36,684 nucleotides of DNA from Gammaproteobacteria bacterium. GTDB lineage: Bacteria; Pseudomonadota; Gammaproteobacteria; Chromatiales; Chromatiaceae. Position numbers and translations under genes: made by a program. The DNA is taken from contig JAABTK010000049.1 in assembly GCA_011389885.1 (NCBI GenBank), positions 1 through 36,684 of the forward strand. Reading direction: 5' to 3'. Positions 6,831 to 15,123 of this stretch are shown in pieces. How positions within the stretch are numbered: position 1 is the stretch's first letter; every line of letters begins with the position of its first letter. Under the pieces are notes generated by a model. That model made no database searches. It saw nothing but the letters and a program-made list of their open reading frames with translations, and was not told the origin of the DNA.

Positions 6831-9737
6831 ATGAGCCGCCGCCTGATCGAAGACTGGATGCCGATAGCTGAAGTCGGGATTGAATCCATTCGGGAAAGAG
6901 TCCCGATGACGCCTTTCCCAGCGCCCAACCGGCTCCATGTCTGGTGGGCACGCCGTCCGCTGGTGGCCTCCCGCGCGGCGGTGCTGGCTTCGCTGCTGCC
7001 CGCCGATGCCGATCGCGAGCGTTTCCTGCATGTGCTGGGCATCCATGGCGACCCGGTGGCGGCGAAAAAGCGCATCGCCGCCGCCACCCGCCGCGGCGAG
7101 CGACTGGGGGCCGACGCCTATGGCTACAAGCGGGCCTTCACCTATACCCCGAACCTGGAAGAGGAGCAGTGGATTCAGCGCCAAGGGCAGGCCTTGGGCC
7201 TGGATGCGCCGAGCGTCCTGGATTGCACCGCGGGCGGCGGCAGCGTACCCTTCGAGGCGGCCCGTCTGGGCTACAGTGTCTTCGCCAACGACCTCAACCC
7301 AGTGGCGGTGCTGGTGCAGCAAGCCACCCTGGAGTGGAGTATCCAGCACGGTGACGCGGTGCGCCAGCGGCTGCTCACCCTGGGCGAGGAGTTGACCCGC
7401 CGCGTCCGAAAACAACTGGCCTTTGCCTATCCGCAAGAACCGGAGCCGGACACCCGGCCCGATGGCTATCTGTGGGCGCGCACCATCGCCTGCCCCTACT
7501 GCGATGGCCTGGTCCCCCTGTCACCCAACTGGAAGCTCGCCCCGGGATTGGGGGTGAGGCTGCACCCCGACAACGCCAGCCGCCGCTGCGCCTTCGAGAT
7601 CGTGGACGCCAAGCAGCAGTCCCCCGGCACCGTCAGCCGTGGTGATGGCACCTGCCCCTATGACGACTGCGGGCGGGTGATCGACGGCGACGAGATCAAG
7701 GCCCAGGCCCAGGCGGGCGGCATGGGGGAACAGCTCTACGCGGTGGTCTACAAGCGCCAGATAGAAACCACCACCAAGACCGGTCGCAAACGCATGAAGT
7801 GGGTGCGCGGCTATCGCGCGCCCACGCCGGAAGACGAGGTGATGGAGGCGGTGCAGGGGCGACTGGCGGAGAAACTGCCCGAGTGGGAGGCGCTGGACAT
7901 GGTGCCGAGCGAGCCTTTTCCTCCCATTTGCAACGATGACCGCCCCATTCAATACGGGATGCCGTTGTGGCGTGATCTCTTCTCCCCACGTCAGCTCCTT
8001 GGCCATGGCTATAGCGTCGAGGTTTTCCGAGAGCTGTTGGCGGAAGAGGAGCAAAAGGGGGCGCTGGACGAGGTGACCCGCGCGGCCTTCGGCTATCTGG
8101 CCCTTGCTCTGGATACGATGCTCAATTACAACAGCCGTTCGTGCCGCTGGGACGTAAGCACGGCGCGAGTGCGGTCCGTATTTGATCGCCATGATTTCGC
8201 ATTCGTTTGGTCTTATGCTGAAATGGCTCCCCTGGTTTCTGGAATCGGATTTGAGTGGGCCTTTGACAAGACCGAAAAATGCGTCAAGGAGCTTATTGAT
8301 TTGGCCCGCCCGGCCCATGCCGGCGATCCCCACGCGCGGCAGCAAGATTGCCTCACCACCGACTGGCAGCCGCCGCCCATGGCGATCACCTGCAAGTCCG
8401 GCGATAACCTGGACCATATCGAGGACGCCAGCATCGACGCGGTGGTAATGGACCCGCCCTATTACGACAACGTAATGTATGCCGAGCTGGCCGACTTCTT
8501 CTATGTCTGGCTCAAACGCACCGCCGGCTATCTCTACCCCGAACTGTTCCGCCGCCCCCTCACCGACAAGGAGCTGGAGGCGGTGGCCAATCCGGCCCGC
8601 TTTCGCGGTGAGCAGGGGGCGGCGCGGCTGGCCCATCAGGACTACCAGCGCAAGATGGCGCTGATCTTCGCCGAGGCGCGCCGGGTGCTGAAGGCCGATG
8701 GCATCCTCACCCTGATGTTCACCCACAAGGCCAGCGGCGCCTGGGACGCCCTCACCAGCGCCCTGATGGAGGCGGGCTTCATCATCACCGCCTCCTGGCC
8801 CATCAATACCGAGGCCGAGGGCAGCCTGCACATCAAAGACAAATCCGCCGCCAACTCCACCATCTTCCTCGCCTGCCGGCCCCGCCCGGAGAGTGACGAG
8901 ACCCACTACTGGGAAGAGGTGGAGCCGCTGGTGGCCCGGGCGGTGCGCGAGCAGATCGAAGGCTTCCAGGCCGGCGGCATTCGTGGCGTGGACCTCTATC
9001 TGGCCAGCTTCGGCCCGGCGCTGGAGGTCTTCTCCCGCCACTGGCCCCTCAAGCGCGGCACGCCGCGAGCGGAACCCGAACAGCGCGGTCGGCGGCGGCG
9101 CAAGCAGGCCGACGAGCCCCCCTTCGATCCCTACGCCGCCACCCCGGAAGACGCCCTGGAGGTGGCCCGCCGCGAGGTGAAGCGCTGGCGACTGCAACGC
9201 CTCACCCACCTCAAGGCCAATGCCGACCTGGACCCGCTCACCAGCTTCTTCGTGCTGGCCTGGGATGCCTACAGGGCCCCCGCCTTCCCCTACGACGAAG
9301 GGCTGCGCCTGGCCCGGGTCTGCGGCGTGGATCTGGATACCGAGGTGGTCAAACGCATCGCCGAAAAGAAGAGTTCCAATCTGATCCTTTGGGACGCCGC
9401 CACCCGCGCCGCCAAGGGGACCCTGGGCCCGGCGGACGGCAGCCGCGCCATGCTCGATGCCCTGCACCACGCCGCCCAGGTAGGACGCAACCGCACCCTC
9501 GACGCAGCCAAGGAGCTGTTGGAGAAGAACGGCGTTACCGAAGAGCCCGGTTTCGCCGCCGCCCTGGAGGCGGTGCTGGAGGTGCTGCCGGTGGGCACGG
9601 CCTTCGCCGACATCGAACTGCCCAAACCGGCCCAAGGCGCGGGGGCCGATTTCGACACCCTGGAAAAACTGCGCCGCCTGGCCTACGCCGAGCAGGTGGA
9701 CGAGCCGGAACAGCTCAGCCTGTGCCTGGAGGAGTAG
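6831..9737 (+). CDS. DUF1156-family DNA methyltransferase (adenine-type, zinc ribbon)
   Basis: A 968-aa DNA methylase. The N-terminal DUF1156 signature (IEDWMPIAEVG, HVWWARRPL) covers about the first 50 residues. The AdoMet motif DCTAGGGSVPFEA lies near residues 129-141. A zinc ribbon is formed by CPYC near 221 and CPYDDC near 274. The catalytic motif DPPYYD is near residue 540. The order (AdoMet site first, DPPY later) and the DPPY sequence fit an amino-methyltransferase making N6-methyladenine or N4-methylcytosine. Members of this family occur with DUF499 ATPases and SNF2/PLD helicases, where methylation presumably marks self DNA. ATG 6831 begins the conserved N-terminus. The long open frames opposite it are shadows. 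Confidence 0.9.
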   Translation: MSRRLIEDWMPIAEVGIESIRERVPMTPFPAPNRLHVWWARRPLVASRAAVLASLLPADADRERFLHVLGIHGDPVAAKKRIAAATRRGERLGADAYGYKRAFTYTPNLEEEQWIQRQGQALGLDAPSVLDCTAGGGSVPFEAARLGYSVFANDLNPVAVLVQQATLEWSIQHGDAVRQRLLTLGEELTRRVRKQLAFAYPQEPEPDTRPDGYLWARTIACPYCDGLVPLSPNWKLAPGLGVRLHPDNASRRCAFEIVDAKQQSPGTVSRGDGTCPYDDCGRVIDGDEIKAQAQAGGMGEQLYAVVYKRQIETTTKTGRKRMKWVRGYRAPTPEDEVMEAVQGRLAEKLPEWEALDMVPSEPFPPICNDDRPIQYGMPLWRDLFSPRQLLGHGYSVEVFRELLAEEEQKGALDEVTRAAFGYLALALDTMLNYNSRSCRWDVSTARVRSVFDRHDFAFVWSYAEMAPLVSGIGFEWAFDKTEKCVKELIDLARPAHAGDPHARQQDCLTTDWQPPPMAITCKSGDNLDHIEDASIDAVVMDPPYYDNVMYAELADFFYVWLKRTAGYLYPELFRRPLTDKELEAVANPARFRGEQGAARLAHQDYQRKMALIFAEARRVLKADGILTLMFTHKASGAWDALTSALMEAGFIITASWPINTEAEGSLHIKDKSAANSTIFLACRPRPESDETHYWEEVEPLVARAVREQIEGFQAGGIRGVDLYLASFGPALEVFSRHWPLKRGTPRAEPEQRGRRRRKQADEPPFDPYAATPEDALEVARREVKRWRLQRLTHLKANADLDPLTSFFVLAWDAYRAPAFPYDEGLRLARVCGVDLDTEVVKRIAEKKSSNLILWDAATRAAKGTLGPADGSRAMLDALHHAAQVGRNRTLDAAKELLEKNGVTEEPGFAAALEAVLEVLPVGTAFADIELPKPAQGAGADFDTLEKLRRLAYAEQVDEPEQLSLCLEE

Positions 9738-9746
9738 GATGTGCGA

Positions 9747-9816
9747 TGGTGCGTTAGGCGCGCCGACACTGTGCTTGATGGCAAGCCCCAAGGTTTGCGC
9801 GCGCCGTAACGCACCA
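9747..9816. repeat. Intergenic inverted repeat
   Basis: TGGTGCGTTAGGCGCGC at the left and the complement of TGGTGCGTTACGGCGCGC at the right form a long hairpin around about 35 bases. It fills the gap between the methylase gene and the GNAT-methyltransferase gene and marks the left border of what looks like an inserted block. Confidence 0.7.
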
Positions 9817-9857
9817 ACCCGGACTAACGATCTTGGCTGCATGAAGAATATTGGCTC

Positions 9858-11390
9858 ATGAAGTACCTTACCAAAAAATGCGCCTCTCTGAGCGATGACG
9901 AGATTGCTCAGTGCTCCCGGCTTTTTTCCAACCACTACGGCTATTACAGCCCCAAGGCGCCGCGGCGGGCCGGAGAAAGGATCCGCCTCGGCGTCAAATA
10001 TTATCAGGGGCTTAGAGGGGCGGCGGATACCTATGTTTCATTGGCATACGCCGGGGATGAGCTGGTCGGGCAGGCCTTTTACGTGTTGGAGAAACGCCCG
10101 CAAGGCTACCTCTCCTGGGTCATCCAATTGGTGGTTAACGAGGAGTTCAGAAGGCGGGCCATCGCCAAGACCCTCCTTCTTTCGGTTTGGGGCTTCTCCA
10201 ATGATCAAGCCTGGGGGCTGGCAACCACCAACCCCCTGACCATCAAGACCCTGGAGTCCGCGACCTGCCGCAAGGTTGCCTTCGGCGTGATGAAGAAAAA
10301 TCTGAATCTCATTTACGCCATCGGTCGCAAGGTTCAGTTTATTCAGCCAGAAGATATCGAGATCAGCGACCACAACGCCACCGTCGACAGTCGGTTCCAC
10401 GTCGACCATGGATCGATCCCGGAGAAGATCAAGGCCTATGGCGACGATTGGCCGTATGGTCCTCTGGATGAGGGCAAGGAGTGGCTCGCGTTCGTCTTCC
10501 AGGAGCAGGAGATCGTTAGGCCAGAACCGGAAAAACTGGACCAGTTGCTGGCCGACTCCCAGCGATTTCTGGTGGATGCCTATTCACGAATGCAGGTCCA
10601 GGAGCACCCTTGGGCGCAAGGCGCGAGCAACGAGGCGGACTTTATCCAGAGTCGCCTTCCTGGGCAAGAGAAGTCCCTCATTGATTTCGGATGCGGTACC
10701 GGGCGGCATCTGTTCGAATTGCGAAAACGGGGCTACCAAGCGCTGTTCGGGATCGACTTTTCAGCGACCCACATTCAATACTGCAAGGAGAAAGCCCCCG
10801 AATGGATGGATGCATTCGAGGTGGGCGATTGCCGGGAGTTTTCGAGCCAACGCAAATTCGACTATGCGCTGTGTCTGTACGATGTCATCGGCTCATTCCC
10901 GAATGAGCAGGATAATGTGCGTATCGTGAAGCGCCTGTATGACAGCTTGAAACCTGGCGGCATCGCGATCGTCTCCGTCATGAACATGGAGCTGACCCGT
11001 GCCGTCGCCAAAAAGACGGTGGACATCTATGCGCAACCCGAGGCCCTGTTTAAGCTCAAGGCATCACGCATCATGCAATCAACGGGGGATATCTTCGACC
11101 CGGATTACTTCATCATCGACTCCCGTTCGGGAACCGTGGTGCGCAAAGAGAAGTTCACTAACGATGGCGGGCTTTCCGTGGAATATATCGTCAGAGACCG
11201 CCGCTATACTCGCGCCGAGATCGAAGCCATGGCTACCGGGGTCGGTTTTTCCGTCGTCGAAACCCGCTTCGTCCGCGCGGGCAAGTGGCAAACGCCGTTG
11301 GCTAGTGCAGAGGGCAAGGAGATCTTGCTGGTGTTGCGCAAGCCGCTTTCGCAAGATAGTGTCAAAATCTCGCGTTCACGTATAGTCTAG
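9858..11390 (+). CDS. GNAT acetyltransferase-like / SAM methyltransferase fusion
   Basis: A 510-aa two-domain protein. Residues ~1-200 look like a GNAT fold, with VSLAYAGDELVGQAFYV as a core strand pair and the acetyl-CoA loop VNEEFRRRAIAKTLL near residues 93-108. Residues ~270-500 are a class I AdoMet methyltransferase: motif I IDFGCGTGRHL near 275-285, the acidic GIDFSATH loop, YALCLYDVIGSF, and LKPGGIAIVSVMNMEL. No DNA-methylase catalytic motif (DPPY or PC) is present, so a small molecule or protein is the more likely substrate. The gene is visibly less GC-rich than the methylase and helicase genes on either side, which fits later insertion into the defence locus. The fusion is clear; the function is unknown. 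Confidence 0.75.
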   Translation: MKYLTKKCASLSDDEIAQCSRLFSNHYGYYSPKAPRRAGERIRLGVKYYQGLRGAADTYVSLAYAGDELVGQAFYVLEKRPQGYLSWVIQLVVNEEFRRRAIAKTLLLSVWGFSNDQAWGLATTNPLTIKTLESATCRKVAFGVMKKNLNLIYAIGRKVQFIQPEDIEISDHNATVDSRFHVDHGSIPEKIKAYGDDWPYGPLDEGKEWLAFVFQEQEIVRPEPEKLDQLLADSQRFLVDAYSRMQVQEHPWAQGASNEADFIQSRLPGQEKSLIDFGCGTGRHLFELRKRGYQALFGIDFSATHIQYCKEKAPEWMDAFEVGDCREFSSQRKFDYALCLYDVIGSFPNEQDNVRIVKRLYDSLKPGGIAIVSVMNMELTRAVAKKTVDIYAQPEALFKLKASRIMQSTGDIFDPDYFIIDSRSGTVVRKEKFTNDGGLSVEYIVRDRRYTRAEIEAMATGVGFSVVETRFVRAGKWQTPLASAEGKEILLVLRKPLSQDSVKISRSRIV

Positions 11391-11399
11391 ACTGTATAC
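11380..11399. promoter_or_regulatory. Palindrome before the UPF0175 gene, possible operator
   Basis: GTATA, then the perfect core GTCTAGAC (11385-11392), then TG and TATAC give a near-symmetrical site. It overlaps the stop codon of the GNAT-methyltransferase gene and lies 44 bases before the antitoxin start. Antitoxin-controlled operators are common in this position, but no binding is shown. Confidence 0.3.
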
Positions 11400-11442
11400 C
11401 CATGCGCTGCTATGCGCGGCGATATGCATGCTGGAGGACATT

Positions 11443-11709
11443 ATGAGTATCTTGTCTATAGAGTATCCCGATTCATTGCCCGCATTAACCAGTCAATCGC
11501 TAGAAGAGTTCGAGCGGGAAAGCAAATTGGCGCTAGCGATGAAGATGTATGAGCTGGGGCGCTGGTCTTCGGGGCAAGCCGCCCGCGTCGCCGGTGTATC
11601 CCGCGCGCGTTTCTTGCTGGAATGTCCTCGATTCAATGTTCCCACTGTGCGCTGGGATGATGAGGAGATCGAAGCGGAATTTGCTGGATTGGATGACGAT
11701 GAATTTTGA
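11443..11709 (+). CDS. UPF0175-family antitoxin
   Basis: An 88-aa protein matching the UPF0175 pattern: an N-terminal beta segment, then FERESKLALAMKMYELGRWSSGQAA, a helix-turn-helix-like AARVAGVSRARFLLEC, and an acidic tail ending EAEFAGLDDDEF. These proteins are antitoxins paired with DUF3368 PIN-domain toxins. ATG 11443 is chosen because GGAGG at 11433-11437 is spaced correctly for it. An in-frame ATG at 11428 lacks such a site. The toxin gene that should follow starts in the overlapping frame at 11693/11699 but stops at 11755. The antitoxin therefore looks orphaned unless its partner is elsewhere. Confidence 0.8.
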   Translation: MSILSIEYPDSLPALTSQSLEEFERESKLALAMKMYELGRWSSGQAARVAGVSRARFLLECPRFNVPTVRWDDEEIEAEFAGLDDDEF

Positions 11710-11755
11710 GGCGGTAGTCGTCAACACAGGCCCTTTGATTGCGGAGAGAGATTAA
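11693..11755 (+). pseudogene. DUF3368 PIN-domain toxin, 5' stub
   Basis: Overlapping the antitoxin end in another frame, ATG 11693 (or 11699) reads MTMNFEAVVVNTGPLIAERD and then TAA at 11753-11755. VVVNTGPLIA is the first strand and first catalytic Asp/Asn region of DUF3368-type PIN RNases, where it is normally followed by Leu-Ala and about 130 more residues. Everything after the first ~17 residues is missing. The stop lies six bases before the helicase start, so the 3' part was lost when the block joined the helicase gene. Confidence 0.65.
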
Positions 11756-11761
11756 GGTCCC

Positions 11762-14700
11762 ATGGGTATCCTCAGCGACCACGCCTGGAAATCAAAATAC
11801 ACCCCGGAAGACGGCGACCTGCTGGAGACCTTCTACCTGCCGGCGTTGGAGGCGGCGGTGCGCTATGACCGCACCAGCGGCTATTTCTCCGCCTCGGCCC
11901 TGGCGCTGGCGGCCCGCGGCATCGAGGGGCTGATCCTCAACAACGGCCGCATGCGTCTGATCGTCGGTTGCACCCTGGGCGAAGCCGAGGCCCAGGCGGT
12001 GCAGCGGGGCGAATCCCTCAAGGAGACCGCCGAGGCGCTGCTGCTCTCCCGTCCGCTGGTGGCGGACAGCCGGGATATCGCCTCGGCCCTGGAACTGCTG
12101 GCCTGGATGGTGGCCCGTGGCTACCTGGAGGTGAAGGTGGCGATTGCCTTGCAACCCGACGGCAACCCGGCGGCGGGCACGGCGATCTTCCACGAGAAAG
12201 CGGGCATCATCGAGGACAAGACCGGCGACCGGGTGGCCTTCTCCGGCTCCATCAACGAGACCGCCGGCGGTTGGAAACACAACTGGGAGAGCTTTCACCT
12301 CTATGGCTCCTGGGAGGGCGAGGGGCGGCATATCGAGGCCGAAGAACAGAGCTTTCGCGCCCTCTGGCAGGGTGAGACGAAAAGGGCCAGGGTCTTCGGC
12401 CTGCCCGAGGCGCTGGCCGCCGAGCTGCTGCGCCTCGCCCCGCCGGAGGGCGAGGAGCCCGCACGCCTGACCGCCTATCAACAGCGCAAACCCCAGCCCG
12501 CCCCCAAGGTCGCCGAGCCTGATGCGACCTTGCCCCTGTTGCCAGAGGAGCGGCGTAGACAGGTTTGGGGTTTCATTCAATCCGCCGCCGCAAGGCCCGA
12601 CGGCATTCGGGTGGGCGAGGCCACCAGCGCGGTCACCGCCTGGCCCCATCAGCTGCGCGCCTTCGTGCGCATGTACCAGAGCTGGCCCCCCAAGCTGCTC
12701 ATCGCCGACGAGGTGGGGCTGGGCAAGACGGTGCAGGCCGGTCTGTTGATCCGCCAGGCCTGGCTGGCCGGCAAGGCGAAACGCATCCTGATCCTGGCGC
12801 CGCGGGCGGTGATCGCCCAGTGGCAGTTGGAGATGCGGGAGAAGTTTAACCTCAATATCCCGATCTACGACGGCAAGGCCCTGCGCTGGCTGGATACGCC
12901 GGGACGTTCCGAACCCCTGGAACGGGAGGTGACGCGGGACCAATGGCACCAGGAGCCGCTGGTGCTCGCCTCCAGCCACCTGATGCGCCGCCGCGACCGT
13001 CGCGCCGAGCTGCTGGAACAGGCCGAACCCTGGGACCTGGTGATCCTGGACGAGGCCCACCACGCCCGCCGCAAGGCCCCGGGCCAGCCCTCGGAGGGCG
13101 GCCCCAATCTGTTGTTGGCGCTGATGCAGGCGTTGCGCGAACGCACCCAGGGGTTGGTGCTGCTCACCGCCACGCCGATGCAGGTGCATCCGGTGGAGGT
13201 GTGGGACCTGCTGAGCCTGTTCAAGCTGCCGGCGGGCTGGGATCGCGACAGTTTTCTGAGATTCTTCGAGGTGATCGAGGGCGGCAATCCCTCCCATGAA
13301 CAGTTCGACTGGCTGGCGGCGCTGTTCCATGCCTGCGAGGCCCGTTTCGGCGAGGTGACGGCGGAGCAGGTCGTCGAATGTCTGCCCGACAGCCGTATCA
13401 AGCGCAAACGCATCCTCGCCGCACTGCGTGACCATGCCAGCGTGCCGCGGCGGGGACTAAAACCGCAAGAGCGGCAAGCGGCGCTGAAGCTGATCAAGGA
13501 CCACGCGCCGGTGGCGCGGCTGATCTCTCGCCATACTCGCGACCTGCTGCGCCACTATTGCAGCCAGGGCAAGCTGAGCATGATGGTGGCGGATCGCCTC
13601 GTGGAGGATCGCTTCTTTCCCATGACGTCGGCGGAGGCCGCCCTCTATGAGGCGGTGGAGGCCTACATCGCCACCACCTACAACAACGCCGCCCAGGAGG
13701 AGAAGAGCGCCGTCGGTTTCGTCATGACCATCTACCGCCGCCGCCTCGCCTCCAGTTTCTACGCCCTGCAATGTACCCTGGAGGGGCGTTTGCGCAAGCT
13801 GCGAGATGGCGGCGAGCAACAGGCGCTGGCGTTGGCCGAAGACCTGGAGGACCCCCTGGGCATGGGCGAGGAGCCGGACCTCGACGACGCCGAAACCCTG
13901 GAACGGGAGGCCCTGCAAGCGGAAGAGGAAGGGACCATTCAGCAACTGCTGCGCCAGATCCGCGCCCTGCCCGCCGATACCAAGGCCCAGCAGTTATCGG
14001 AAGAGCTGGCGGCGCTGCGCCAGGCGGGCTATCCCAAGACCCTGATCTTCACCCAGTTCACCGACACCGTGCGGTTCCTGCGCGACCGCCTGGCGGACGC
14101 AGGCTGGACCGTCTGCTGCTATTCCGGCAAGGGCGGCGAGGTGCGCCTGCCGGACGGCCAGTGGAGCACCGTAACTCGTGAGGCGATCAAACGCCGATTC
14201 CGCAAACTGGAACAGGGCCTGCTGCTGTGCACAGACGCCGCCGCGGAGGGCCTGAACTTTCAGTATTGCGGCGCACTGATCAACTACGATCTGCCCTGGA
14301 ACCCCATGCGGGTGGAGCAACGCATCGGCCGCATCGACCGCCTGGGTCAGGCCTTCCCGCGCATCGCCATCCGCAACCTGGGCTATCAGGACACGGTGGA
14401 GACCGATGTCTACCACGTCCTGCGCACCCGCATCGGGCTCTTCGGCCAGGTGGTGGGCAAGCTCCAGCCCATCCTCGCCCGCCTGCCGCGTCAGATCGAG
14501 GAGAGCCTGATTCACCGGGTTGCCTCGCCCGACCCCGAGGATCGGCCCAGCCGGCGCTTGGTGGCGACCATCACCAGCGAGATCGAAACCGCCAAGCAAG
14601 AGGCCTTCGACCTCGACGCCTCCCAGGCCCACTCCCTGGAGGCCCCCGACCTCCCGCCGCCGCCTATCGACCTGCAACAACTCGCCCTGCTGTTGGAACA

Positions 14701-14983
14701 CCCGAACCTGCTCCCCGCCGACTACCAGGTGGAGCGCCGCTCCGACCGCGAATACTATGTCACCCGCGCGGGCCAAACCAAGTTTCGCGTCACCACCAAC
14801 GCCGAGTTTTTCGACGAACACGGCGACAGCGCGGAGCTGTGGTCGCCGGGCGGGGCGGGCTTTCCATCGCGCCCCGGCAACCCCGAGCCCGACCCCGCCG
14901 CGGCGAAGTCCTTGCAGGGCCTGCTACAGGCCTTGGATGCAAACCATAGAGGAAAGCGCGAATGGCCCGAAAAAAACCAATAA
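11762..14983 (+). CDS. Phospholipase D-like / SNF2 helicase of the defence locus
   Basis: A 1073-aa fusion. The N-terminal ~250 residues carry a PLD-type motif (HEKAGIIEDK, near residues 144-153, then FSGSINET). A superfamily 2 SNF2-type motor follows: ADEVGLGKTVQAG near 315-328, ILDEAHHARR near 430 and LTATPMQ near 468. The second lobe has IFTQFTDTVRF, CTDAAAEGLNF near 824 and the arginine-finger motif QRIGRIDRLGQ near 853. All helicase motifs are intact. Only one PLD His-Lys motif is evident, so nuclease action would need a dimer or may be absent. Such helicases accompany DUF1156 methylases and resemble the SNF2 and PLD parts of DISARM-type systems. ATG 11762 follows AAGG and starts the conserved region. 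Confidence 0.88.
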   Translation: MGILSDHAWKSKYTPEDGDLLETFYLPALEAAVRYDRTSGYFSASALALAARGIEGLILNNGRMRLIVGCTLGEAEAQAVQRGESLKETAEALLLSRPLVADSRDIASALELLAWMVARGYLEVKVAIALQPDGNPAAGTAIFHEKAGIIEDKTGDRVAFSGSINETAGGWKHNWESFHLYGSWEGEGRHIEAEEQSFRALWQGETKRARVFGLPEALAAELLRLAPPEGEEPARLTAYQQRKPQPAPKVAEPDATLPLLPEERRRQVWGFIQSAAARPDGIRVGEATSAVTAWPHQLRAFVRMYQSWPPKLLIADEVGLGKTVQAGLLIRQAWLAGKAKRILILAPRAVIAQWQLEMREKFNLNIPIYDGKALRWLDTPGRSEPLEREVTRDQWHQEPLVLASSHLMRRRDRRAELLEQAEPWDLVILDEAHHARRKAPGQPSEGGPNLLLALMQALRERTQGLVLLTATPMQVHPVEVWDLLSLFKLPAGWDRDSFLRFFEVIEGGNPSHEQFDWLAALFHACEARFGEVTAEQVVECLPDSRIKRKRILAALRDHASVPRRGLKPQERQAALKLIKDHAPVARLISRHTRDLLRHYCSQGKLSMMVADRLVEDRFFPMTSAEAALYEAVEAYIATTYNNAAQEEKSAVGFVMTIYRRRLASSFYALQCTLEGRLRKLRDGGEQQALALAEDLEDPLGMGEEPDLDDAETLEREALQAEEEGTIQQLLRQIRALPADTKAQQLSEELAALRQAGYPKTLIFTQFTDTVRFLRDRLADAGWTVCCYSGKGGEVRLPDGQWSTVTREAIKRRFRKLEQGLLLCTDAAAEGLNFQYCGALINYDLPWNPMRVEQRIGRIDRLGQAFPRIAIRNLGYQDTVETDVYHVLRTRIGLFGQVVGKLQPILARLPRQIEESLIHRVASPDPEDRPSRRLVATITSEIETAKQEAFDLDASQAHSLEAPDLPPPPIDLQQLALLLEHPNLLPADYQVERRSDREYYVTRAGQTKFRVTTNAEFFDEHGDSAELWSPGGAGFPSRPGNPEPDPAAAKSLQGLLQALDANHRGKREWPEKNQ

Positions 14984-15056
14984 AAAGAAAGTGGTATAGC
15001 AGGGCTTGTGAACGCTTTAGCAGCACGAAAGACCACTAGCGGGAACGCCAAGGGCG

Positions 15057-15084
15057 CCCGGCCCTGTCTACCGCCGGGGTTTTT
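15057..15084 (+). terminator. Terminator after the helicase gene
   Basis: CCCGGC (15057-15062) pairs with GCCGGG (15073-15078) around a 10-base loop and is followed by G and five T residues. It ends the defence cluster and runs directly into the next promoter. Confidence 0.55.
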
Positions 15085-15093
15085 CGGTAGAAT
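15080..15093 (+). promoter_or_regulatory. Promoter-like -10 element before the caspase gene
   Basis: TTTTTCGG followed by TAGAAT at 15088-15093. The same TTTTTCGGTAGAATCC string recurs at 26420-26435. No good -35 hexamer is visible, so the strength is uncertain. It suggests that the caspase gene is transcribed separately from the helicase. Confidence 0.4.
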
Positions 15094-15123
15094 CCAAGGC
15101 CTGTTCCAACCGGACGAGGCCCC

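Noticed and set aside
7521-9935. 804-codon open frame on the minus strand opposite the DUF1156 gene
   Set aside because: It mirrors the codon structure of the methylase gene, as is common in GC-rich DNA, and its product has no motif that I recognise. The same holds for 11792-13435 and 32403-34088 on the minus strand.
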